From: Acidisphaera sp. S103 | Lineage (GTDB): Bacteria; Pseudomonadota; Alphaproteobacteria; Acetobacterales; Acetobacteraceae | Direction: 5' to 3' | NCBI RefSeq assembly: GCF_009765975.1 | Contig: NZ_LMUJ01000065.1 | Span: forward strand, 1 to 64,000 | DNA: 64,000 nucleotides | Shown here: in pieces, positions 10,139 through 19,270 of the stretch | Numbering within the stretch: position 1 is the first letter of the stretch | Layout of the letters: each line of letters starts with the position of its first letter | Translations under genes and position numbers: made by a program | Notes under the pieces: generated by a model | Seen by the model: the letters and a program-made list of their open reading frames with translations, nothing else | Database searches by the model: none | What the model was told of the DNA's origin: nothing

Positions 10139-11836
10139 TCACGCAATCATCATGCTCACCTTCTCGGCCAGCGTTTGCAGCGCGAAAGGCTTCGTGATCA
10201 CGTCCATGCCCGGTCCCAGCCGTCCGCCGCCCATCGCGACTTTCTCGGCATACCCGGTGATGAACAGCACCTGCAGATCCGGGCGGCCGACCTTCGCCGC
10301 ATCGGCGAGTTGCCGTCCATTCATGCCGTTGGGCAGCCCGACATCGGTAATCAACAGGTCGATCCTGTGATCGGATCGCAGCAGGCACAGCCCCTCCTGT
10401 GCGTCACCCGCCTGGATGGCCGCATATCCGAGTTCTCCCAGAACCTCACACACCAGCATGCGGACCGTTGGCTCGTCATCCACGACAAGGACCGTCTCGC
10501 CACCCCGGGCACGCGGCATGACCGCCGTCGCGGCATCCTTGCCGGTTTCGGCGACGTCCCCTGAATGGCGTGGCAGATAGATGCGGATCGAGGTGCCGCG
10601 TCCCACCGCGCTGTCGATGCTCACATGACCGGCGGATTGCTTGGCGAACCCGTAAACCATCGACAGTCCAAGCCCGGTGCCTTCACCGATCGGCTTGGTG
10701 GTGAAAAATGGATCGAACGCCCGGGAAACCACCTCGGCCGGCATGCCGGTTCCGGTGTCGCTGACGCTCAGGACTACATATTGCCCGGATCCGCCCGCGT
10801 TTCTCGCCATGAACGCATCGTCCGGCCTGGCATTGGCGACCTCCAGGACCAAGCTGCCGCCGTCCGGCATCGCGTCGCGCGCATTGATCACCAGGTTGAG
10901 CAGCGCACTCTCCAACTGGTTCGGATCGCACAGCGTCGTCCACACCCCGTCCGCCAGGATTTCCTCCACCCGCACCGCCGGCCCCACCGTGCGCCGTATC
11001 AGTTCGCCCATGCCGGAGATCAGCGCATTGGCATCGGTCGGTTTGGGACTCAGCGTCTGCCGGCGCGAGAAGGCCAGCAGGCGATGGGTCAACGCCGCCG
11101 CCCGCCCGGACGACGCCAACGCCGCGGACACGTAGCGGCCGAGCTCGCCGAAGCGGCCCTGGTCGATCCGCACCTGCATGATCTCCAGGCTTCCCGAGAT
11201 TCCGGCCAGCATGTTGTTGAAATCGTGTGCCAGGCCGCCGGTCAACTGGCCGACCGCCTCCATCTTCTGCGATTGACGAAGGGCGGCCTCGGCTCTTTCC
11301 CGTTCCGCCATTTCCACCCGCAGCGCCGCGTTCGCGGTTTCCAGTTCCTGTGTCCGGCTGACCACCAGTTCTTCGAGTGTTTCCGCCGCGGCCGCACGCG
11401 CGGCCAGATAGCTTCGAACCTCGTACTGGCGCCGCCGGCTGCGAACGGCGGCGGCGGACGCGCTTGACAAGGTCAACCCGTCCAGCGGCTTTTCCAGCAG
11501 GGAGCCATTGCGAAGCGCGTTCAGCCAATCCTGCCGCCAGCGCATCAACTCCGGCCGGGTATCGCGACCGACGAGGACGATGAATGGCATATCCGACCAG
11601 GGCGGCTGACTTACGACCCAGGATTGCAGATCCTGCGCCTCGCGCCCAACCAGCGCTTCCTCCGCCACCAAAACCGCCCCGGCGCCGTCGTCCAGCGCCG
11701 CGACCAGGGCGGCCACATGACAGCAAACCAGGCTGTCCAGGCCGACGCGCTTCAAAACCTCGCCAATCGCCGGCGCATCCCGGCCGATGGGGGCCAGGAT
11801 CAGAATGCGGCTTTCAATGGTGTCCGTGCTTGTCAT
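10139..11836 (-). CDS. Hybrid sensor histidine kinase with C-terminal receiver
   Basis: This 565-residue, apparently cytosolic kinase has no membrane segments. Residues about 10-125 form a receiver-like N-terminal domain, followed by a coiled-coil to about 195. Next is a HisKA domain with the phospho-histidine in GGLAHDFNNMLAGI. The HATPase domain shows an N-box (NLVINARDAMPDGG), G1 (VSDTGTGMP) and G2 (GEGTGLGLSMVYG). The C-terminal REC domain has acidic VVDDEPT, phospho-acceptor Asp in LLITDVGLP, and Lys in ITKPF. It overlaps the 3' end of the kaiC-like gene by 23 bases, so the two are co-expressed. The class HDFNN usually lacks a dedicated DNA-binding output. Confidence 0.9.
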   Translation of the reverse strand: MTSTDTIESRILILAPIGRDAPAIGEVLKRVGLDSLVCCHVAALVAALDDGAGAVLVAEEALVGREAQDLQSWVVSQPPWSDMPFIVLVGRDTRPELMRWRQDWLNALRNGSLLEKPLDGLTLSSASAAAVRSRRRQYEVRSYLAARAAAAETLEELVVSRTQELETANAALRVEMAERERAEAALRQSQKMEAVGQLTGGLAHDFNNMLAGISGSLEIMQVRIDQGRFGELGRYVSAALASSGRAAALTHRLLAFSRRQTLSPKPTDANALISGMGELIRRTVGPAVRVEEILADGVWTTLCDPNQLESALLNLVINARDAMPDGGSLVLEVANARPDDAFMARNAGGSGQYVVLSVSDTGTGMPAEVVSRAFDPFFTTKPIGEGTGLGLSMVYGFAKQSAGHVSIDSAVGRGTSIRIYLPRHSGDVAETGKDAATAVMPRARGGETVLVVDDEPTVRMLVCEVLGELGYAAIQAGDAQEGLCLLRSDHRIDLLITDVGLPNGMNGRQLADAAKVGRPDLQVLFITGYAEKVAMGGGRLGPGMDVITKPFALQTLAEKVSMMIA

Positions 11837-13376
11837 CAGCCCCCTCGGCGAGAAGCGGCTCCTTCTCGCCTATGTAACGCGGCGTGCCGGTAAAGATGCC
11901 GGTAAACTGCGTGAGAGGTTGACCAACCGAAATGCCCGTGGGCGTCAGTTTGAATTCGCGGATCGTGTGCTCGTGATTGCCGCTGCGTTTTTTCACCACC
12001 GATAAGGCGCGCCGAACAGTGCCGTCGGCTTCGAAATACCGCAGCATAACCACCGCATCGCTCAGGTAGCTGATATCGAGCGGCGTATCCATCGGTCCGA
12101 CCAGCCCGTGCTGCGCGAGGATCAGGATGGTCAGCACGCCCAGTTGGCTCAGATAGCTCAGCAATTCGTGCATCTGAAGAATGAGGAAGCGCCCATCGGG
12201 CATGGCGTTCAGATAGCCGTTCAGGCTGTCGATCACCACGATACGCGCGTCACCCACCTCGACCGCCTGGCGAACGAGATGCGCGAACCCGCCGGGTGAG
12301 ACTTCCGCTGGGTCGATCTGCTGGATACGCACCTTGCCGCTGTCGACCGCCTCCTGCAGCGGCAGGCCGATGGTGCTGGCTCGGGCGTTGATGGTGCCGC
12401 GCCCTTCATCGAACGCGAAGATGACGGTGTGCTCGCCCCGAGCGGCGGCGGTCACCGCGTAGGTGAGCGCCAGGGACGATTTACCGACGCCGGCGCCCCC
12501 GATCAGCAGGGCGTTGGTGCCCCGTTCCAGGCCGCCGCCCAGCAGGGTGTCCAGTTCCGTGTTCCCGCTGGGCGTGAAATCGCCCGCGAACGGCTTGTGG
12601 TGTTCGGCTGCGACCAGCCGCGGGTAAATCGCCAAACCACCGGTTTCGATCGTGAAGTCGTGGAATCCGCCACGAAATTTGATGCCGCGCATTTTGACCA
12701 CGCGCAGCCGCCGGCGTTCCGCGCCGTAGTCGATCGCCAACTGCTCCAGAAGCACGACGCCGTGCGAAATGGAATGAAGCTGCAGGTCATTCTCCGCCGA
12801 GGACAGGTCGTCCAGCAGAACGACGGTGCAGCGCCGGCCGGTGAAGAAGTGCTTCAGCGCCAGGATCTGCCGCCGATACCGCAACGGGCTTTGCGCCAGC
12901 AGCCGCACTTCCGACAGGCTGTCCAACACGACCCGCGTCGGGTTGAATTCCCGCACGCGGTCGAACACGTTCTGCGTCGTCTCGTTCAGTTCCATCTCGG
13001 CCGGATGCAGGACCGTCTGTTCGCGGGCCGGATCGAGTATCGCTTCCGGCGAAACCAGTTCGAACACATCGATGTTGTCCAGCGACCAGCCATGGCGCCG
13101 AGCCACGACCTCCAGTTCGCGCTTGCTCTCGGACAGGGTGATGTAAAGCGTCCGCTCGCCTTTGCGTGCGCCGGCCAGCAGGAATTGCAGGGCCAGGGTC
13201 GTCTTCCCGGTCCCCGGCCGCCCTTCGTAGAGATACACGCGATCGGAATCCAATCCACCGCCGAGAATGTCATCGAGACCTTCATTGCCGGTCGAAATTC
13301 GCGTGGTATCCGGTTCTCCAATTTGAGGTTCTAACTCACCCATGGTCATTGGCCGGCCCTGTCGATCATGCATCAT
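11814..13376 (-). CDS. KaiC-like dual-RecA ATPase
   Basis: This 520-residue protein has two RecA-like KaiC domains. Domain 1 has Walker A GRPGTGKTT near residue 54 and Walker B VVLDSLSEV near 149. Domain 2 has Walker A GGAGVGKSS near 287 and Walker B IVVIDSLNGY near 381. The acidic pair after beta-2 is partly kept (FDEGRG in domain 2, LSESKR in domain 1). Non-cyanobacterial KaiC homologues lie next to hybrid kinases and act in stress or light signalling rather than a full clock, since KaiA and KaiB are absent here. It overlaps the downstream hybrid kinase gene. Internal ATGs at 13349 and 13343 are alternative starts. Confidence 0.9.
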   Translation of the reverse strand: MMHDRQGRPMTMGELEPQIGEPDTTRISTGNEGLDDILGGGLDSDRVYLYEGRPGTGKTTLALQFLLAGARKGERTLYITLSESKRELEVVARRHGWSLDNIDVFELVSPEAILDPAREQTVLHPAEMELNETTQNVFDRVREFNPTRVVLDSLSEVRLLAQSPLRYRRQILALKHFFTGRRCTVVLLDDLSSAENDLQLHSISHGVVLLEQLAIDYGAERRRLRVVKMRGIKFRGGFHDFTIETGGLAIYPRLVAAEHHKPFAGDFTPSGNTELDTLLGGGLERGTNALLIGGAGVGKSSLALTYAVTAAARGEHTVIFAFDEGRGTINARASTIGLPLQEAVDSGKVRIQQIDPAEVSPGGFAHLVRQAVEVGDARIVVIDSLNGYLNAMPDGRFLILQMHELLSYLSQLGVLTILILAQHGLVGPMDTPLDISYLSDAVVMLRYFEADGTVRRALSVVKKRSGNHEHTIREFKLTPTGISVGQPLTQFTGIFTGTPRYIGEKEPLLAEGADDKHGHH

Positions 13377-13771
13377 TGCCTACACAGCCGGCAGATTGGG
13401 GTCAATCAAGGGAAAATCGCAATTTAGAGAGGAGAACCGAGGAATAATCAGGCTTGTCGTTGCGATAACGAAGGCGCTCACGCCAGGGCGATTTCAACTC
13501 ACCGTGACCCGCCGGAATCGCCGCCAAAAGACGTCGGCCTCATCCTGCATGATCGCATGACGAGACACGCCGCCCGCGCAATGCCGAATCCCAGCCGGAA
13601 TGCCCTATCCCGCAGCGCAGCGTAGCATCCTGGACAAGTGTTTCACCCGCGTGGCACCCTGTCGCGGACCGTTCGCGAAGAGGATGAAATCGTGCGTGCC
13701 CTGCTTTGGCCTGGCGGCGCTTGCAAGCCAATCCGGCCCAATCGGCGGCGCACCATGATCGGCGGCGCAGC
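13377..13771. other. Intergenic region between divergent kaiC-like and ATP-grasp genes
   Basis: This 395-base region separates two divergently transcribed genes and should hold both promoters. Open frames here on both strands are extensions or antisense of the neighbouring gene. I see no RNA gene or repeat. Confidence 0.4.
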
Positions 13772-16264
13772 ATGAATGGCGACAGCGCGCTGGATGAAAT
13801 GGCCGACGGTTCGGGGCACGCCAAGCCCCACTGGCGGTCCCTTCTCTCCACCATGTTCGCGCTCGGCCATGAAACCCTGGCACAACGCGCGCACCTGCTG
13901 GACCAGGCGTTCGCCGAGGAAGGCATCACCGCGATCCTGCCCGGAGAGCGTGCCGTCAACTGGCGTTGCGACCCGATCCCGCTGCTGCTGTCGGCCAGCG
14001 AATTCTCCGCCCTGGAAACCGGTCTGGCACAGCGCGCCCGGCTGATGGAACTGATCCTCGCCGACCTGTACGGTCCGCAGGCGCTGATGGCCGAGGGCCT
14101 GATCCCGCCCGACGTGGTCTACGGCAATCCCGCCTTCCTGCGCCCCTGCCGTACCGTCGATGGCCGCCGCCGCGACCGCTATCTGTCCTTCTATGCCGCC
14201 GACATGCTGCGCGGCCCGGATGGCGCCTGGCGGGTGATGGCGGACCGGACCGGCCAGGCGCAAGGCCTCGCCTACGCCCTGGAAAACCGCCGCATGCTGT
14301 CCCGCATCGTGCCGGAACTGTTCCAGTCCCAGCGCATCCAGCACCTGCGGCAGTATCTGGAGATCACCAGCGAAGCGTTGCAGGCACTCGCCCCCGACGA
14401 TGGCGCCGCCGTCGCGCTGTTGAGCGGCGGCCACGCCGACCCGCTGTGGTTTGAGCACGTGCTGCTGGCGCGCGAGTTGTCCATTGGCCTGGTGGAAGCA
14501 GGCGATCTGACGCTGCGCAACGGCCAGGTGTTCCTGAAGACGCTGCGTGGCCTGCAACGGATCGGCGTGCTGCTGCGCCGCGAGGAAGGCCACCGGGTCG
14601 ATTCACTGGAACTCTCCGCCGGCGCCGGCATCCCCGGCCTGCTCGACGCGATCCGCGGCGGCTCCGTCCGCATGGTCAACGATCCTGGGTCCGGCCTCGC
14701 TGAGGCGCCGGCGCTGACCGCATTCCTGCCCGCCCTCGCCCGCCGCCTGCTCGGCGAAGACCTCCGGCTCGCCAGCCAGGCCACCCTCTGGCTTGGCGAA
14801 GGCGCCGTCGTGCGCACCGTGCTGCGCGACCTGGAAGGCTGGGTGGTCAGGCGCGCGACCGACGGCGATGCGCCGCCCATCGTGCCGATGCAACTGTCAA
14901 CTGCGGATCGGGCGGAACTGGCCGTTCGGATGGAGGCCGACCCCGCATCGTTCGCCGCATCGGTTGCCCCCACGCCGTCCGTTGCCCCGTGCGCCGGCGC
15001 GCACGGCCTGGAGGCCCGGCCGATCGCCCTGCGCATGTTCATGACCTTCGACGGCACGCGCTGGCGGGCATTCCCCGGCGGCCTTGCCCGGGCGCTGTCG
15101 GAGGAAGACGCGCTGGCCGGTCGCCTGCCACGCAACGCGCTGTCCAAGGACGTCTGGGTCATGGCGGACGAGACCAGCACCGTGCAGGGCGCGCTGGGGC
15201 TGCTGACCCCGACGCTGGCGATCCGCCGCACCTCCGGCGACCTGCCGTCACGCGTCGCCGACAATTTCTACTGGCTGGGCCGCTATCTGGAGCGTCTGGA
15301 AGAAGCCGCGCGCCTGCAGCGGGCGATGATCACGCGGATCCTGCGTCCGTCCCCCACCGCGCGGGAGATCGCCGAGATGCAGGTCCTGGTGGCCAGCCTG
15401 GCCAAGGCCAAGATGATGGAGGCCGAGGACGCCAGCGTGCTGGGCGCCGGCATGCTGGCCGCATCGGTGATGCGTGCGTTCCGCCACGACGGCGGCATGC
15501 GCCGCGTCCTCGCCCATGTCGCCCGCCAGGTCCAGCAACTGCGCGACCGCCTGACCGGTGAGATGCACACGGTCCTGACCCGGTCGTTGCGCATTCTGGG
15601 CGAGAACATGAAGCGCCTGCCGCCTGACTCGAACGTGCGGTCGCTGGAATACGCGTCGAACCTGACCACGGAGATCCTTGAATTCGCCGCCACCGTCGCC
15701 GGACTGGCGGCGGAGAACATGGTCCGCGGCGGTGGCCGCCTGTTCCTGGACTTCGGCCGGCGCATGGAACGCGCCCAGTCAATCACCGGAGAACTGGCGC
15801 AGGTTCTGGACCAGCCCGGCGCCTTGACGCAGCCGGGCCGGGTGGAAGCCGGCCTGCGTCTGGCGCTGGAACTGCGGGATTCCGTCATCACCTACCGCGC
15901 TCGCTACCTGGCGGTGTTGCAGCCCGCCCCGGCGCTTGACCTGATCCTGGCCGACGAAGGCAACCCGCGCGGTCTGGCCTTCCAACTGACCACCGCGCGG
16001 GAGTTGCTACGCGAGATCGTCGAGGACGGCGATTCCCTGCTGATGTCCATGGAACCGCTGCTGCAGGAATCACGCGGTATCGTGCAGGAAGTATTGCGCT
16101 CGCCGGACCAGATGGCCACCACAGCCCGCCTGCCGGCGCAACTGAGAAAGCTGGAGCAAGCGATCGGCGCCGTGGCGGATCGGGTATCCCGGCGCTACTT
16201 CACCCTTCTGCCGGTCGCCCGCAGCCTGGGCATGGACAGCGAACCGCTGCGCGGCGCGGCATGA
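13772..16264 (+). CDS. Circularly permuted ATP-grasp / alpha-E domain fusion protein
   Basis: The protein is about 830 residues if begun at ATG 13772; an in-frame start at 13706 would add 22 low-complexity residues. Residues about 50-470 match the circularly permuted type-2 ATP-grasp family, with VVYGNPAFLRPCR and FLPALARRLLGEDLRL. Residues about 500-820 form the all-helical alpha-E (DUF403) domain, beginning at RVADNFYWLGRYLERLEEAAR. These are normally separate genes next to a bacterial transglutaminase. The set is proposed to make or transfer a ribosome-independent peptide tag, but no product is known. Here the two are fused and no transglutaminase gene is adjacent. Confidence 0.85.
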   Translation: MNGDSALDEMADGSGHAKPHWRSLLSTMFALGHETLAQRAHLLDQAFAEEGITAILPGERAVNWRCDPIPLLLSASEFSALETGLAQRARLMELILADLYGPQALMAEGLIPPDVVYGNPAFLRPCRTVDGRRRDRYLSFYAADMLRGPDGAWRVMADRTGQAQGLAYALENRRMLSRIVPELFQSQRIQHLRQYLEITSEALQALAPDDGAAVALLSGGHADPLWFEHVLLARELSIGLVEAGDLTLRNGQVFLKTLRGLQRIGVLLRREEGHRVDSLELSAGAGIPGLLDAIRGGSVRMVNDPGSGLAEAPALTAFLPALARRLLGEDLRLASQATLWLGEGAVVRTVLRDLEGWVVRRATDGDAPPIVPMQLSTADRAELAVRMEADPASFAASVAPTPSVAPCAGAHGLEARPIALRMFMTFDGTRWRAFPGGLARALSEEDALAGRLPRNALSKDVWVMADETSTVQGALGLLTPTLAIRRTSGDLPSRVADNFYWLGRYLERLEEAARLQRAMITRILRPSPTAREIAEMQVLVASLAKAKMMEAEDASVLGAGMLAASVMRAFRHDGGMRRVLAHVARQVQQLRDRLTGEMHTVLTRSLRILGENMKRLPPDSNVRSLEYASNLTTEILEFAATVAGLAAENMVRGGGRLFLDFGRRMERAQSITGELAQVLDQPGALTQPGRVEAGLRLALELRDSVITYRARYLAVLQPAPALDLILADEGNPRGLAFQLTTARELLREIVEDGDSLLMSMEPLLQESRGIVQEVLRSPDQMATTARLPAQLRKLEQAIGAVADRVSRRYFTLLPVARSLGMDSEPLRGAA

Positions 16265-16303
16265 CAGAACGACGGTCGACGCGGGGCCACTGAAAACAAA
16301 GAG

Positions 16304-17518
16304 CTAGTGTCGAACCGCCAGGACGATGCGATTGGTGTTCGTACCGCCGCGATTGTTGTTAACGCCCCAGCAATTCGCGGTTTTCGTGAATGCCTGCTGA
16401 TTGACCATGACCCCAAGAAGATCGAACGGCAGGCCCTCGATCGCCGCCGAGACATGGCGTTCCAGCAAAACCTTGCCGCCACGGACCTCACCGACCTCGA
16501 ACGCCACGAACCCGCCGGGCCGCACCACACGGGCGAATTCGCCGAAGCTCCGCCGGACGAACGCTTCCCAGGCAGCAATGTCGCGGTGCTTATCGATCCG
16601 CACGCTGGCCGGGTCGATGCCGGCGAACCAGCAGCGCAACCAGTTGTCGCCCTCGTAATCCACCACGTCGAGGAACGGCGGCGACGTGACGATCAGATCT
16701 ACCGACGCATCAGCCAGGTTCGGCGTCCGATCGGCCGGCCCGGTCAGCAGAATCGCCGGCGGATGCGGCGGCGGCGCTCCGTCCGACAGCAGGCTGCGTG
16801 TCTTCTTCAGGATGATCGCCTTCACATCGCGCGGCGGAGGCACCTGGCCGCGCGCCCCGTTGATCTTGCGCTGGGACACGGCGGAGACAGCCTGATTCGG
16901 CGGCATCGTGTAGACCGAGAAGAAGCCCGGTGAGTGCCCGGTCAACCGGTTGATCGCCACCATCCGGATCCAGGCGTCCGCCGCATCCAACTTGTCGCCG
17001 CGGTTCAACAGCCAGGCCCGCAGGGCGCTGATCCGGCGCAGCGTGTCGGGATGGTAGAACGCCAGCAAGTCAGCCTCGGCCGGGTCGGCGACCGCCTTCG
17101 ACAGATCGATTTCCGTCAGCCTGGCGTCGATTGCACCGATGGACGGCGGATCGAGCCGGGGTGCGCACAACATCGCACTCAACGGATTGACGTCATTCGC
17201 CGCCGGCGCTCGGCCCATCAGCGCCGCCTGCACCGCAGTAGTCCCCCGGCCGGAGAACGGGTCGAACACGCGATCGCCCGGTCCGGTCAGCCGGTCGATG
17301 AAAAACGCCGGAAGCTGAGACTTGAAGCAGGCGCGGTAGCTGATCTCGTGGATGCTGTGCCCGCGGCGCTGCCCGGCCGTCCAGAACGCATTGACGAAGT
17401 AATGGAGGCCGGCCTCCTCGACCTCCACGGTGGGCATGCCGTCGAGGGTGAAACGGCGCAACACATCGGTAAAACCCTGCGCCGGTGGGATATTGTCGAC
17501 CGGTAACGTCTCGATCAC
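16304..17518 (-). CDS. Orphan site-specific DNA methyltransferase (beta-class, TSPPF motif)
   Basis: This 404-residue enzyme starts at GTG 17518 and overlaps the stop of the upstream hydrolase gene (GTGA). The S-adenosylmethionine motif is DPFSGRGTTAVQAAL near residue 85 and the catalytic motif IV is IVTSPPFLDVV near 290. This is the DNA N4-cytosine/N6-adenine family. No restriction endonuclease gene flanks it, and it lies in a core-like operon, so it is probably a solitary epigenetic or housekeeping methyltransferase. The target sequence cannot be read from the protein. A longer in-frame extension to 17761 is antisense-like translation of the neighbour and is not used. Confidence 0.85.
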   Translation of the reverse strand: MIETLPVDNIPPAQGFTDVLRRFTLDGMPTVEVEEAGLHYFVNAFWTAGQRRGHSIHEISYRACFKSQLPAFFIDRLTGPGDRVFDPFSGRGTTAVQAALMGRAPAANDVNPLSAMLCAPRLDPPSIGAIDARLTEIDLSKAVADPAEADLLAFYHPDTLRRISALRAWLLNRGDKLDAADAWIRMVAINRLTGHSPGFFSVYTMPPNQAVSAVSQRKINGARGQVPPPRDVKAIILKKTRSLLSDGAPPPHPPAILLTGPADRTPNLADASVDLIVTSPPFLDVVDYEGDNWLRCWFAGIDPASVRIDKHRDIAAWEAFVRRSFGEFARVVRPGGFVAFEVGEVRGGKVLLERHVSAAIEGLPFDLLGVMVNQQAFTKTANCWGVNNNRGGTNTNRIVLAVRH

Positions 17519-18183
17519 TGCAGAAATGGGTTGCTCGCCTTTTCGGCGCCGATGGTCGAGCCGGGTCCGTGCCCGCACAGGAACGTCATGTCGTCGCCCA
17601 GCGGCAGCAGCTTGGTCTTGATCGCACCGATCAGCGCCGCATGGTCGCCATAGGCGAAGTCGGTGCGCCCGACCGAACCCTGGAACAGGACGTCGCCCAC
17701 CAGCATGAACCGCGCCGCCGCGTTGACGAACACCAGCGATCCCGGGGTGTGGCCGGGGCAATGCAGAATGTCGAAGCTATGCGGCCCCAGCGTCAGCGTC
17801 TCACCCTCGGCCAGCCAACGATCAGGGGTGACATTGCTGGCGTCGAACCCATAAGCGGCCGCCTGCTCAGCAATCTTCTCCAGCAGGAACGCATCGCGGC
17901 GATCAGGCCCTTCCACCGGAACGGGGACGCCCGCCCGAGCGCTCAGCATGGCCCGCAGACCGGCCGCACCGCCGGCATGATCCAGATGGCCATGAGTCAG
18001 CACGATCTTTTCGATATTCGCACCCGTCTGCTCGATGGCTTCCAGAATTCGGGGCACGTCGCCACCGGGATCGACCACCATGCCCGCCTTGCTGTCGTTA
18101 TCCCACAAGATCGCGCAGTTCTGCTGGAACGGCGTGACCGGGACGATCGCGCCGCGCAGCCGGGGTTTGGCGGTCTCACTCAC
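17515..18183 (-). CDS. Metallo-beta-lactamase-fold hydrolase (glyoxalase II-like)
   Basis: This 222-residue protein starts at GTG 18183, one base after the upstream gene. It has the metal-binding HxHxDH signature LTHGHLDHAGG near residue 63 and later histidine ligands in HCPGHTPGS and the C-terminal LCGHGPGST. The fold and length fit YcbL/GloB-type thioesterases acting on glutathione thioesters or related substrates. It sits in a minus-strand three-gene run (PDZ protein, hydrolase, methyltransferase). The substrate is not determinable. Confidence 0.88.
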   Translation of the reverse strand: MSETAKPRLRGAIVPVTPFQQNCAILWDNDSKAGMVVDPGGDVPRILEAIEQTGANIEKIVLTHGHLDHAGGAAGLRAMLSARAGVPVPVEGPDRRDAFLLEKIAEQAAAYGFDASNVTPDRWLAEGETLTLGPHSFDILHCPGHTPGSLVFVNAAARFMLVGDVLFQGSVGRTDFAYGDHAALIGAIKTKLLPLGDDMTFLCGHGPGSTIGAEKASNPFLQ

Positions 18184-18184
18184 G

Positions 18185-19210
18185 TCAATGCAGCTTCGGC
18201 GATTTCAGGAAACTGGCGCGGTCCGCCGACCGGACGGACACCCGTTTGGGCGAACCATCACGCTCGATCCGCAACCGCACCTCGGCGCCGGCGCTCCCGG
18301 ACGACCACACACGGCGCCACAAACCCCCGAGGTCGGGGATTTCCTCGTCGTTCACCGTCATGATCTTGTCGCCGGCACGCACGCCCGCCTGCTCCGCCGG
18401 GCCATTGTCGGCAAGGCCGCCGACAATCAGCGTCTCATCCGATTCGGTGGCATACATACCAAGCCAGGGGCGAGCGGGCCGGTTCACCCGGCCATAGCTC
18501 AGCAGGTCGTCCATGATCGGCGCCAGCAGGCCGATCGGCACGACCATATTCATGTCCAGGCGCCGTCCCTTCCCGTCGCCCTGCTGCAGGATCAGCGAGC
18601 CGATCCCCATCAGCTTGCCGTCGGTGCCGATCAGGCCGCAGCCACCCCAGAACGGATGCGCCGGCGCGGTAAACAGCGCGTCGTCCAGCACATACTCCCA
18701 GTAGCCGGCGAATTCCTGCCGGCCGACGATGCGGGTCTCGATGGCATGGTGACGGCCGCCGCCGGCCGCCAGAACCGCCTGGTCGCCGACCTTCAGCCGA
18801 TCCGAATCACCCATATCCAGCGTCGGCACGTCCAGCTTGCCCAGCGCCTGCACCAAACCGAAGCCGCTTTCCTGGTCGTAGGCCAAAGCGTGGCCCGGCA
18901 CCGCCTGGCCGTCGGCCGAGGTGATCCACAGGGTCTCCGCCTCGGTGACCAGGTAGCCGATCGTCGCAATTAGGCCGGTGTTCCGGATCATCACGCCGCT
19001 GCCGGCGCGTTCTGTGCCCAGCGTGTTGGCGGTGAACGCGTCCGCCGGGACATAGGTTTTCAGGCTGACCACAGCCTTCAACGCCCGTTCGAGGTCGAAC
19101 GAGTAGTCGCTGGGGTCGGGCTGCAAATTGGACGGGATTTCCCAGTCTTCTTTCTTCATGCCTCGACGTCTTCCCTGGTTCGGGCGGCCCTTCGGTGGCG
19201 TATCGGTCAT
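18185..19210 (-). CDS. S1C/HtrA-fold PDZ protein lacking the catalytic triad
   Basis: This 341-residue protein has a trypsin-like fold (residues about 45-230) followed by a PDZ domain (about 250-335, with GPAEQAGVRAGDKIMTVNDE). By alignment to HtrA/Deg proteases, the catalytic serine segment GNSGGPL corresponds to FWGGCGL, so Ser is replaced by Gly. The strand expected to carry His reads GLIATIGYLV, and the Asp position in DLAVLK reads GFGLVQ. It is therefore probably an inactive scaffold or chaperone. No signal peptide is visible; the N-terminus is charged. The fold and PDZ are clear, while loss of activity is inference. Confidence 0.82.
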   Translation of the reverse strand: MTDTPPKGRPNQGRRRGMKKEDWEIPSNLQPDPSDYSFDLERALKAVVSLKTYVPADAFTANTLGTERAGSGVMIRNTGLIATIGYLVTEAETLWITSADGQAVPGHALAYDQESGFGLVQALGKLDVPTLDMGDSDRLKVGDQAVLAAGGGRHHAIETRIVGRQEFAGYWEYVLDDALFTAPAHPFWGGCGLIGTDGKLMGIGSLILQQGDGKGRRLDMNMVVPIGLLAPIMDDLLSYGRVNRPARPWLGMYATESDETLIVGGLADNGPAEQAGVRAGDKIMTVNDEEIPDLGGLWRRVWSSGSAGAEVRLRIERDGSPKRVSVRSADRASFLKSPKLH

Positions 19211-19270
19211 AATCTGATTATATCGGACGTTTTGCCGCGGGCGACAATGCCGACGGCCAGAAATGACGCG

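Noticed and set aside
13643-14593. Minus-strand frame of 316 codons
   Set aside because: Antisense to the ATP-grasp/alpha-E gene, Gln/His-rich, no motif.
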